Position numbers and translations under genes: made by a program. DNA of 24,070 nucleotides from CALXSC01 sp964493475 (GTDB lineage: Bacteria; Pseudomonadota; Alphaproteobacteria; Rickettsiales; UBA1997). The notes beneath the pieces were generated by a model. The model saw only the letters and a program-made list of their open reading frames with translations, did no database searches and was not told where the DNA came from. Below, piece after piece: positions 16,663-23,929 of this stretch; the stretch's first letter is position 1, and each line of letters opens with the position of its first letter. The stretch spans positions 1 through 24,070 of the forward strand of contig CAZBNS010000018.1 in the NCBI GenBank assembly GCA_964493475.1, in the 5' to 3' direction.

Positions 16663-17793
16663 ATGGTTAAATTTAGTTTAGAATTTTTACAAGAAAAAGA
16701 CGAAGCAAATAATGGCAACGCAAGGCTAGGCATTTTGCATACAGCTCATGGCGACATTCATACTCCATGTTTTATGCCAGTTGGAACCGTTGCAACAATG
16801 AAGGCTATGCATTTTGACCAACTTAAAGAAACCGGCGCAGAAATTATGCTGTGCAACACATATCATCTAATGATACAGGATAGATATAACACAATTGCCA
16901 AAATGGGCGGGCTGCATAAATTTATGAATTGGGACAAGCCAATTTTGACAGATTGCGGCGGATTTCAAGCCATGTCATTAAGCAGCTTAAACAAAATTAC
17001 GGAAAAAGCATGTACTTTTAGATGCCATTTATCAGGCCAAAAGCATGAATTGACGCCAGAATTTTCAATGGAAATTCAGCACAAACTTGACACAGACATC
17101 ACAATGGCGCTTGATGAATGCGTCCGACAGCCTGCTGATTATAAATACACAAAAAGGGCAATGGAAAGAAGTTTAAGATGGGCTCAAAGAAGCAAAGATG
17201 CTTTTATTAAACGAGATGGCTACGGAATTTACGGCATAGTCCAAGGTGGCGCCGATAAAGAACTTAGAACTACATCAATTGAAGGCCTTAAAGCAATAGA
17301 TTTTGATGGCTATGCAATAGGCGGTGATTTATCTATCAATGATGGTTGGGAATTAATGTTTTCAGTTTTGGATTATTTAACTCCAATGATGCCAGAGGAC
17401 AGGCCAAGATATTTAATGGGCGTAGGAAAGCCTATTGATATAGTCGGCTCAGTATTTAGAGGCGTAGATCAGTTTGACTGCGTTATGCCTGCCAGAAGCG
17501 GACGAAACGGCCAAGCTTTTATAAAAGGCGGAACTATAAACATAAAAAATTCAAAATACAAATATGATGATTCTCCAATAGACGAAAATTGTAATTGCAG
17601 GGCCTGCAGACAACACTCAAAAGCTTATTTGCACCACCTATTCAAAGCTGATGAAATATTAGGCGCAATGTTGCTCACAGAGCATAACACAATGTATTAT
17701 CAAGATTTAATGAAGGATATTAGACAAGCAATTAAGGAACATAGATATAAAAAATTCGTAGAAGAATTTATGAAAACAAAACTAATAAGCTAA
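16663..17793 (+). CDS. tgt: tRNA-guanine transglycosylase (Tgt)
   Basis: Replaces guanine 34 in GUN-anticodon tRNAs with preQ1 or queuine on the way to queuosine. It is 376 aa, close to the Zymomonas enzyme. Seen: Asp97 in TDCGGFQAMSL (Cys98 where Ser is common), Asp151 in ALDECV, Gln194 in IVQGG, the nucleophile Asp272 in FDCVMPARSGRNGQAF, and the zinc site Cys310, Cys312, Cys315 and His341. The loop that normally reads GGLAVGE and contacts the incoming base reads GGDLSIN at 220-226, an unusual change. No queuosine-synthesis genes are in the window. It is transcribed alone from a clear Shine-Dalgarno, and its stop faces fmt across 158 bases. Confidence 0.95.
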   Translation: MVKFSLEFLQEKDEANNGNARLGILHTAHGDIHTPCFMPVGTVATMKAMHFDQLKETGAEIMLCNTYHLMIQDRYNTIAKMGGLHKFMNWDKPILTDCGGFQAMSLSSLNKITEKACTFRCHLSGQKHELTPEFSMEIQHKLDTDITMALDECVRQPADYKYTKRAMERSLRWAQRSKDAFIKRDGYGIYGIVQGGADKELRTTSIEGLKAIDFDGYAIGGDLSINDGWELMFSVLDYLTPMMPEDRPRYLMGVGKPIDIVGSVFRGVDQFDCVMPARSGRNGQAFIKGGTINIKNSKYKYDDSPIDENCNCRACRQHSKAYLHHLFKADEILGAMLLTEHNTMYYQDLMKDIRQAIKEHRYKKFVEEFMKTKLIS

Positions 17794-17951
17794 TATTTTT
17801 TAACAAATTATTAATTAATCTGCGGCTTCCCTTTGTAAACTGTGTTGACGGCTACAGAACAACTTAAATGGAACTATAACAATCGCATAAACATCCATAA
17901 AGAACAAAGAAATTATCTACAATTATTTCAAAAACTTTTCAAATCAAATAT

Positions 17952-18866
17952 TTATTTGAATACAAACCCTCTCAAAAACTCTTGAATAGGCAAAGCCTTT
18001 TTTCCTTCTCTTTGTAAAACTAACGGTTTTAAAACGCCGTTATTGCATTTTATTGAAAAATTGATTTTATCAACAATATCGCCATTTTTAAAATTGTCGT
18101 TTGCAACAGTCTTAGAAAATTCGGCTTTTAAAATTTTTATCCTTTCGCCATTATATTCGAAATAAGTTCCAACCGTTGAACCCAAAGTTCTTATCAGTAA
18201 ATCAATTTTCTCAATGTCTTGATTGAAATCAATTTTGCCTTCCTCTTTTTCTATTTTTTTTGCATAAATAAGTCCTTTTTCACCTTGTGCACTTCCAATA
18301 ACTTTTCCTGTTTTTTCAATTTTGTTGAGACATTCAAGCATTAAATCTGCACCGTCTATAGATAATTTATCATGCAAATTTTCTAAAGTCGTCGCATTTG
18401 TAATTTCCATTTCTTTGCAAGCTAAAATATCGCCGTCGTCAAGCCCTTCGCCCAAAACTATTATACAAACTCCGGTTTTTTTATCACCGCTCATTAAAGC
18501 TCTTTGCATAGGCGAAGCACCTCTCCATCTTGGCAGCAGCGATGGGTGAATATTTATGCAGCCAAATTTTGCAATGTTTAAAATTTCTTTTGGCAGCAGC
18601 AATCCGTAAGCGACAACTACAAAAATGTCTGCGTTAAAGCTTTTTAATTTTTCCCATTCTTCTGGTTTTTTTAATGTTTTTGGAGTGAAAACTTGCAAGC
18701 CGAGTTTCAAGGCCTCATTGTGAATTGGAGTATTTTGCAGCTTCATTCCTCTGCCCTGCTCTTTAGGCTCTCGTGTGTAAACTGCTACTATTTCGTGTTT
18801 TGAATTATATATTTGATGTAATGTGGATATGGCAAACTCTGGTGTTGCAAATAAAACTATTTTCAT
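17952..18866 (-). CDS. fmt: Methionyl-tRNA formyltransferase
   Basis: Formylates the initiator Met-tRNA with 10-formyl-tetrahydrofolate. It is 304 aa, slightly shorter than the E. coli enzyme (315). The N-terminal Rossmann domain has the catalytic set Asn105 and His107 in CINIHPSLLPRWRGASP and Asp143/144 in GLDDGDIL. The specificity loop near 33-45 contains REPKEQGRGMKLQ. The C-terminal OB-like domain (about 205-304) binds the tRNA. The start ATG overlaps the murL stop in an ATGA arrangement, so translation is coupled. It is the last gene of the nusB operon; no peptide deformylase gene is adjacent. Confidence 0.96.
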   Translation of the reverse strand: MKIVLFATPEFAISTLHQIYNSKHEIVAVYTREPKEQGRGMKLQNTPIHNEALKLGLQVFTPKTLKKPEEWEKLKSFNADIFVVVAYGLLLPKEILNIAKFGCINIHPSLLPRWRGASPMQRALMSGDKKTGVCIIVLGEGLDDGDILACKEMEITNATTLENLHDKLSIDGADLMLECLNKIEKTGKVIGSAQGEKGLIYAKKIEKEEGKIDFNQDIEKIDLLIRTLGSTVGTYFEYNGERIKILKAEFSKTVANDNFKNGDIVDKINFSIKCNNGVLKPLVLQREGKKALPIQEFLRGFVFK

Positions 18867-20329
18867 ATTTTAAATTCCTCATATAATTTTTTGAATTTTT
18901 CATTTAATAATGTATTTTCAAAATCCAATGTAAAATATTTCTTATTTAATTCATCAAAATTATATTTATTCTGTATCTTTGCCAAAACCTCCTTAACTAC
19001 GAAATCATCAGCAAAATCACTATTTTTAAGCAAATAAAATGCTAAGGCGCATTCTTCAATTTCACCTACGCATTCAAACGGTTTAAACTTGCTTAATCCA
19101 ATTAGTTCTAAATAACCATCTAGCTGGCTTTTATCATTTAATAAATTCTTGCCAAAAATTTTTATTAATTTTTCTTTCTTGATAAAAGACGAAAGAATTA
19201 AAAAAACAAATCTACATTTATCACAGTTGCAGCACCATCTTTTAGGTTGCTCGTATTTAATTATTTTGAAGTTTTTATTGCAACTTGAGAAAACATTGCC
19301 ATATTTTTTAATTTTTGAAAAAATTTCTGCAATTTGCAGCTCTGACATCGGTCTAAGCAATGAAAAATAATTAAATTTTGGGGTTATATATTTTTGAATA
19401 AAGTCGTGAATCATTTTTTCTGCTTCAAAACTCTTGCTCCACTGGTGATTAATTTCAATGCAATTATATATTGTATTTCCAATGTTTGCGGATTTTTCAT
19501 TTGAAATAACAGTCGTATTACAGTTATAAATAATTCCAACGCAAACGGAAATAAAGGCAATTATTGATGTAATTGGAACGTGGCCATTATAGCCATAATA
19601 TCTTTCTAAGTCCTTATTTAATTCTATTAGCAAAGGCGAAATTTTTCTTGTAATTAAAATATTTTCGCAACCAGATAATTCAACACATTTTTGAATTGGA
19701 TCAGCGGTATTTACGGAAAATGTATATATTTTCTGATTAGGCAATTTTTTCGCCATCTCTAAACTCACAATGGAATCCTTGCCGCCGCCTATTGCGACAA
19801 TAATATTGTCTTTTAATTCAATATTTGTGGGGTTTTGCTCCATGAGTGGATTCCCGCCTTCGCGGGAATCCAGTGGCTTGTCATTCCCGCGAAGGCGGGA
19901 ATCCAGCGGCTTGTCATTCCCGCGAAGGCGGGAATCCAATATTTCTTTTATTTTATTGCAATCATCTCCAATTGGAAAATCAATGAGCTTTCTCAAATCC
20001 AAACTATTTTTATAAGAAAATTCACCCAAGCCTTTTAAATACAATATGTCAAAAAATTTCTTCTGGTCTTCATTTAATCTTAATGTTTTTATATTAATTT
20101 TTTCAGGCAAAAAGAATTTATAATAGCTTATTCCAGCTACTAAATGCAGATAGCTAAAAGCCAAATCCAAAACTTTTCTTTCATTTTTATTTAATTCTCT
20201 TAATTTCAATTTATTGGGATTAAAATTTAATTCCTCAACAAATTCAAACTTGTCATCAACATTGTAAAATAACTTTAAAATGCCGTTGTCATATTCATAT
20301 TTTGAAAATGTAAATTCTTTATAACTCAT
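18863..20329 (-). CDS. murL: MurL-like UDP-MurNAc-L-Ala-L-Glu epimerase with in-frame repeat insertion
   Basis: In the MurL route, L-Glu is first added to UDP-MurNAc-L-Ala by a special MurD and then MurL inverts the glutamyl centre, replacing glutamate racemase MurI. This 488-aa protein fits MurL: an N-terminal region (1-120) with FFDILYLKGLGEFSY, an AIGGGKDSIVSLE ATP-binding motif at 179-191, VTSIIAF/NEKSANIG-type segments, NHQWSKSFEAEKM, FSLLRPMSELQIAEIF, SCNKN, a WCCNCDKCRF cysteine cluster and GLSKFKPFECVGE. Residues 131-161 are encoded by three GC-rich palindromic repeat units, read as LDSRLRGNDKP twice and then LDSREGGNP, lying in the linker before the ATP motif without breaking the frame. 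The gene starts one base after the glycosyltransferase stop and overlaps fmt by four bases. The family call is by remembered motifs. Confidence 0.82.
   Translation of the reverse strand: MSYKEFTFSKYEYDNGILKLFYNVDDKFEFVEELNFNPNKLKLRELNKNERKVLDLAFSYLHLVAGISYYKFFLPEKINIKTLRLNEDQKKFFDILYLKGLGEFSYKNSLDLRKLIDFPIGDDCNKIKEILDSRLRGNDKPLDSRLRGNDKPLDSREGGNPLMEQNPTNIELKDNIIVAIGGGKDSIVSLEMAKKLPNQKIYTFSVNTADPIQKCVELSGCENILITRKISPLLIELNKDLERYYGYNGHVPITSIIAFISVCVGIIYNCNTTVISNEKSANIGNTIYNCIEINHQWSKSFEAEKMIHDFIQKYITPKFNYFSLLRPMSELQIAEIFSKIKKYGNVFSSCNKNFKIIKYEQPKRWCCNCDKCRFVFLILSSFIKKEKLIKIFGKNLLNDKSQLDGYLELIGLSKFKPFECVGEIEECALAFYLLKNSDFADDFVVKEVLAKIQNKYNFDELNKKYFTLDFENTLLNEKFKKLYEEFKI
19847..19938. repeat. Three tandem GC-rich palindromic repeat units inside murL
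   Basis: Unit 1 (19847-19872) is a perfect 11-bp inverted repeat TGGATTCCCGC/GCGGGAATCCA with loop CTTC. Units 2 (19881-19905) and 3 (19914-19938) are identical to each other over 25 bases, have 8-bp arms ATTCCCGC/GCGGGAAT and loop GAAG, so unit 1 is inverted relative to them. Spacers are GTGGCTTG and GCGGCTTG. This is the widespread proteobacterial repeat that translates as VIPAKAGIQ or LDSRLRGND. It is far richer in GC than the surrounding gene. Confidence 0.95.
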
Positions 20330-20330
20330 A

Positions 20331-21257
20331 TTATTTTTTTGGTAATATTCTTTTGCCTTTCAAATTAAAATTTTTGCAGAATTTTAACATATGATTTTTA
20401 CTCAATAATTTTTTATCTATAACAATAGGCAGCTTATTCTTTTTAACGAATTGATTAAGAGAGAAAGATAAATCTTCTACTTTGACCAAACCCTCATAAT
20501 CTTTTTTACTTCTTGATTTTTTAATCATAGGGAAATGGTAGCTGCAAACTTCAGAAAATATAATATCACGTTTAGAAACATCCAAATGCTCCACAACAAT
20601 TTTTTTAGACTTGTCCCTATTTAATTCAAAATGCAAATCATTATTAAAAATTAGCCAATGGTCAGTATTTATTAAATACGGAGAATGTTTTATAAAATAA
20701 ATATCCTTTCCATCATAATGTAAATTTAATATGCCAAAAACAACAGCGTCGTTTTCATTTCGTGGCAAATAAAACATTTTTTTCAATTTATCGGCTTCAT
20801 AAGTTTGATCCGCATCTATTTTAATTAGCCACTCATTTTTAGGTATAAAACTTAATGCAGCATTATAGTATTCATGAATTTTTGATTGTTCATTTCCTTC
20901 TTCAAAATTTTTTGGATCGTTCAAGGGAAAAATTGTATGTGGACTTTTATATGGAATAAAACCAGGATGCAATTTGCAAAATTTCAATATATACTCTTCA
21001 GTTCCATCATCACAATCATTGAAAGCAATTACGCCTTTTTTAATAGCTGGTAATATACTATTTAAACAAGCTTCTATTGTCTTTATTTCGTTTTTAACTC
21101 TAATAAAAGCCCAAGGTTCAACTGGTTTTTTTCTGTTCCTTGTGCTTGTGTCTGTAATAGTTGTCGTAGTCATCTTCCTTCTAAATGCTTTCCTGGTTAT
21201 TTTATTGGGAATAAACCAGCACAGAACAGAAACTAATTTTTTTTTTAATAAAGACAT
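20331..21257 (-). CDS. CgtA-like glycosyltransferase (beta-1,4-N-acetylgalactosaminyltransferase family)
   Basis: A 308-aa glycosyltransferase that closely resembles the Campylobacter jejuni CgtA family, which adds beta-1,4-GalNAc to sialylated lipooligosaccharide. Shared stretches from memory: PWAFIRVKNE (48-57), SILPAIKKGVIAFNDC (67-82), DGTEEYILKFCK (84-95), FIPKNEWLIKID (137-148) with the metal-binding DAD at 148-150, FYLPRN and HWLIFN. The N-terminus (1-17) is hydrophobic with basic residues, as in CgtA, and probably holds the enzyme at the inner membrane. Residues 29-44 are Thr-rich and variable. The frame runs up to 21323 inside nusB; the ATG at 21257, seven bases after the nusB stop, is preferred. 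The real acceptor sugar cannot be deduced. No sialyltransferase or LOS cluster is nearby. Confidence 0.82.
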   Translation of the reverse strand: MSLLKKKLVSVLCWFIPNKITRKAFRRKMTTTTITDTSTRNRKKPVEPWAFIRVKNEIKTIEACLNSILPAIKKGVIAFNDCDDGTEEYILKFCKLHPGFIPYKSPHTIFPLNDPKNFEEGNEQSKIHEYYNAALSFIPKNEWLIKIDADQTYEADKLKKMFYLPRNENDAVVFGILNLHYDGKDIYFIKHSPYLINTDHWLIFNNDLHFELNRDKSKKIVVEHLDVSKRDIIFSEVCSYHFPMIKKSRSKKDYEGLVKVEDLSFSLNQFVKKNKLPIVIDKKLLSKNHMLKFCKNFNLKGKRILPKK

Positions 21258-21264
21258 ATAATTA

Positions 21265-21726
21265 CTATATTTTTGATAACCTATCCAATATTGCATTAAC
21301 AAAAGATGTGGCTTTTTCATCAAAATATTCTCCAGCTATATCTACATATTCATTTATAATGATTTTTTTATCTGTTTCTGTATATTTAAATTCAAACATA
21401 GCCAGCCTTAAAATAATTTTGATTAAACCATCTATCACATTGAATGTATATTTTCCTGTTAAATTTTCATTTAAAATTGCATCAATCGCATCAATATGCT
21501 TAACAGTTCCATAAATTAATTCGTTAAAAAACTCCATATTTATATTTTTTTTATATTCCTCGGCGTTTTCTTCAGAAAATTCCTCAGATATATAATAATT
21601 CTCTATAAAAGACTTCAAACTGTCTAAGTCTTCATTTTCTTTTATATCAAAAAAATAGGAAAATAATACTTGAGTAGCAAAAAACCTAGAAAAAGACTTC
21701 TTGTTTACTATTTTAGTTTCTTCCAT
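21265..21726 (-). CDS. nusB: Transcription antitermination factor NusB
   Basis: Binds boxA RNA with NusE (S10) in rRNA antitermination complexes. It is 153 aa, typical length, all helical. Recognisable segments are SRFFATQVLFSYFF near residues 13-26, FFNELIYGTVKHIDAID in the middle and the C-terminal IIINEYVDIAGEYFDEKATSFVNAILDRL, which matches the family signature around AK-FVNGVLD. It is the first gene of the operon nusB / glycosyltransferase / murL / fmt, and diverges from mrpE across 72 bases of AT-rich sequence that must hold both promoters. The usual partner ribH is not next to it. Confidence 0.93.
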   Translation of the reverse strand: MEETKIVNKKSFSRFFATQVLFSYFFDIKENEDLDSLKSFIENYYISEEFSEENAEEYKKNINMEFFNELIYGTVKHIDAIDAILNENLTGKYTFNVIDGLIKIILRLAMFEFKYTETDKKIIINEYVDIAGEYFDEKATSFVNAILDRLSKI

Positions 21727-21798
21727 TATTTTTTTCTTGTTTATTTATAAATATAATTTAGTCTAATATTATTAAGTGTTTTATAATATTCAACAGCC

Positions 21799-22290
21799 AT
21801 GTTAAATAAATTCACATTATTCTTGCTATTGTTTGTTATGTGGATTGTAGCCTTATTCTTTTCACACGCCATAAATATTGCTTTAGTATTAGCCGGATTT
21901 TTAATCAGCATATTAATTACAATATTCGTTTTTAAGTCTTCAATAGTTAGTCAAAACACAAAATTCATGTTTTTACAGTTTGGATTTTATCAATATATAT
22001 TTGGAAAATTAACTAATAACATAAAAAATGTATTTTTAATCTGTTCCAAATTTTATAAAAAAGGAACTCAATTTACATCAATATTAGACTACGTATTCTT
22101 AAACAAAGACTCAGATGCAGAATCAGTTTTAGTGGCAAATTTATTAACATTATTACCAGGAACAATTGGAATTTTAATGAAAAAAAGATATTTAATAGTT
22201 CATTCTCTGGACGAAAAATATTTTTCTCTAGCGGAAATGTATAATATTACGGTAGAAGTTGGAAAAATTGACGATGACAGTTTAATTTAA
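21799..22290 (+). CDS. mrpE: Mrp-type Na+/H+ antiporter subunit E
   Basis: Small membrane subunit of the multi-subunit Mrp cation/proton antiporter. It is 163 aa with two or three N-terminal membrane helices (about residues 5-50) and a cytoplasmic C-terminal half. The family signature near 112-125, usually ANSITLTPGT, appears as ANLLTLLPGTIGI, followed by YLIVHSLDE where HCLD is usual. A TATAAT at 21782-21787 lies 11 bases before the ATG, which would give a very short leader. It begins a tight group mrpE-mrpF-mrpG-murB. The large proton-pumping subunits MrpA and MrpD and also B and C are not in the window. Confidence 0.88.
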   Translation: MLNKFTLFLLLFVMWIVALFFSHAINIALVLAGFLISILITIFVFKSSIVSQNTKFMFLQFGFYQYIFGKLTNNIKNVFLICSKFYKKGTQFTSILDYVFLNKDSDAESVLVANLLTLLPGTIGILMKKRYLIVHSLDEKYFSLAEMYNITVEVGKIDDDSLI

Positions 22291-22300
22291 TAGGTATAAT

Positions 22301-22561
22301 ATGACATTGATAAGTATTTGTTTATTTTTAATAATATCCGCAATAAGCATCGGTCAACTTTGCTCAGAAAAAGAATTTTTTAGCAAAATGCTTGTATTTT
22401 TCTATTTCATAACAAACTTTACAACTTTTATTTTATCATATTTTCTATTTTCAAACAAGTTTAGCTTCATCATAAGCATGATATTTCCATTAATAATTTT
22501 AAACACGGTTTTAGTTCTTTTATTCATAAAAGAAAAAATTAAAAGCGAGGCAAGATGGTAA
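22301..22561 (+). CDS. mrpF: Mrp-type Na+/H+ antiporter subunit F
   Basis: An 86-aa protein with three predicted membrane helices (about 2-16, 27-45 and 52-75) and a short basic C-terminus, the size and shape of MrpF/MnhF. Sequence motifs in this family are weak, and the call rests mainly on its position between mrpE and mrpG. It starts 10 bases after mrpE and its last codons overlap the mrpG start by seven bases, pointing to translational coupling. Confidence 0.78.
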   Translation: MTLISICLFLIISAISIGQLCSEKEFFSKMLVFFYFITNFTTFILSYFLFSNKFSFIISMIFPLIILNTVLVLLFIKEKIKSEARW

Positions 22562-22956
22562 TTTTTGAAATTTTCTTAACAGCAATTGCGTGGATTTTTT
22601 TTATAGCTGGCTGCTACATAATTTTATCATGCTTTATAGGAATTTTAAGATTTAAAGATTTTTTTATTAAAATTCACGCAGTAAAAATATCAAACATTTA
22701 CGGCGTTTCAGCAATATTATTCGCTCAAGCTTTAAGAAGCGTAGATATAGTCGTATTCATACAAATAATACTAATAATAATTCTAAATATTCTCATGACA
22801 ATAACCACAATTCATGCCATTTGCAGAATTGCCTTAAACAACAATATCACACATGGCGGTTTTTCAAGAAGAAAATACAATGAAATGCTTGAGGAAAAGA
22901 AAAAGAAAGAGCAAGAAGAAGCCGCAAACAATTTAGAGAATGAAATAAACAAATAA
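22555..22956 (+). CDS. mrpG: Mrp-type Na+/H+ antiporter subunit G
   Basis: A 133-aa MrpG/MnhG subunit. Three hydrophobic helices (about 5-30, 43-62 and 64-88) contain the family features: the first helix with FIAGCYIILSCFIGILRF, then DFFIKIHAVKISNIYGVSAI, which corresponds to the usual D-Y-R-HA-T--TLG segment. A charged tail from about residue 100 (RRKYNEMLEEKKKKEQEEA) extends into the cytoplasm and could form a short coiled coil. A GAGG at 22547-22550 lies four bases before the ATG. The stop is six bases before murB. Confidence 0.85.
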   Translation: MVIFEIFLTAIAWIFFIAGCYIILSCFIGILRFKDFFIKIHAVKISNIYGVSAILFAQALRSVDIVVFIQIILIIILNILMTITTIHAICRIALNNNITHGGFSRRKYNEMLEEKKKKEQEEAANNLENEINK

Positions 22957-22962
22957 TTTAAA

Positions 22963-23850
22963 ATGTCAAATCTTCCAAATGTAAAAGGCCAAATCTTATT
23001 AAATTCAAGTCTCGCAAAATATAGTTGGTTTCAAGTAGGCGGAAATGCAGACATTATTTTTAAACCAAAAGATATTGACGATTTAAAATCATTTTTATTG
23101 CAAATTGATAAAAAAATACCAGTAATTGTTATTGGCGGCGGCTCAAATCTTTTAATAAGAGACAAAGGCTTCAAAGGTGCAGTAATTATTTTAAAGGATA
23201 TTTTTAATAGCATAAATTTAAAAGATAATCAATTAGAAATTGGCTCAGGAACTCTAAATTCAAAAATATATCAATTCGCAAAAGAAAACGAAATAAGCGG
23301 TTATGAATTTTTAGGCACAATACCCGGAACAATTGGCGGAGCAGTTAGAGGAAATGCCGGATGTTATGGCTCTGAAATCAAAGACTTTTTAATCTCAATT
23401 GAAGCGGTGGATTTAAACGGAAAAATTCACAATTTCACAAATGATGACTGTAAGTTTGAATACAGAAAAAACAACCTGCCGAGCGATTTAATTTTTACAA
23501 AAATAATTTTAAAAATCGGCGCAAAGAAACCAAAAGACGAAATTGAAAAAATACATCTAGAATTTCAAGAAAAAAGATTAGCATCACAACCGCATGGAGT
23601 TAGAACATGCGGCTCAACATTTAAAAATCCACAGGAAAAACCGGCATGGAAAATAATTCAGGAATTAGGCTATCAAAATATAGAAATCAACGGTGCAAAA
23701 ATGTCAGAAAAACACGCTAATTTTATGGTAAATACAGGAACAGCAACAGCAACTGACTTGGAAAATTTAGGAAATCTCATAATTAAAGAGGCCAAAGAAA
23801 AGCTAAATATAAAACTAGAGTGGGAAATTAAAATTATTGGAGAAAAATAA
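22963..23850 (+). CDS. murB: UDP-N-acetylenolpyruvoylglucosamine reductase
   Basis: FAD enzyme that uses NADPH to reduce UDP-GlcNAc-enolpyruvate to UDP-MurNAc, the second committed step of peptidoglycan synthesis. It is 295 aa, the size of the shorter (type II) MurB. FAD-binding segments are VIGGGSNLLIRD at 57-67 and GTIPGTIGGAVRGNAGCYGSE at 118-138. Catalytic residues: Arg168 in FEYRKN, Ser218 in CGSTFKNP and Glu288 in LEWEIK. It follows mrpG by six bases, so it is probably transcribed with the antiporter genes rather than with the usual murC/ddl/ftsQ neighbours. The coding strand is A- and C-rich, unlike uppP. Confidence 0.97.
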   Translation: MSNLPNVKGQILLNSSLAKYSWFQVGGNADIIFKPKDIDDLKSFLLQIDKKIPVIVIGGGSNLLIRDKGFKGAVIILKDIFNSINLKDNQLEIGSGTLNSKIYQFAKENEISGYEFLGTIPGTIGGAVRGNAGCYGSEIKDFLISIEAVDLNGKIHNFTNDDCKFEYRKNNLPSDLIFTKIILKIGAKKPKDEIEKIHLEFQEKRLASQPHGVRTCGSTFKNPQEKPAWKIIQELGYQNIEINGAKMSEKHANFMVNTGTATATDLENLGNLIIKEAKEKLNIKLEWEIKIIGEK

Positions 23851-23896
23851 TTTCCTCTCTCAGCAAGGCATATAATCAAAATTAATAAATAAACAT

Positions 23897-23925
23897 TTGA
23901 CAAATAATATAAGAAAATTAATAAT
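23897..23925 (+). promoter_or_regulatory. Strong sigma70-like promoter at right edge
   Basis: A perfect TTGACA at 23897-23902, a 17-base spacer and AATAAT at 23920-23925 (five of six matches to TATAAT). It is the best promoter match in the window. Transcription would begin near 23932, exactly where the composition changes from AT-only to mixed and the hairpins begin. Confidence 0.55.
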
Positions 23926-23929
23926 TAAA

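Noticed and set aside
17794..17951. Spacer between tgt and fmt with a GC-richer patch, and its faint likeness to the spacer at 13190-13262
   Set aside because: Shared words are short and not collinear; no stem, frame or known RNA is visible.
19770..20038. Plus-strand open frames across the repeat (VIPAKAGIQ-type translation)
   Set aside because: They come from the palindromic repeat read on the opposite strand and lie inside the intact murL gene.
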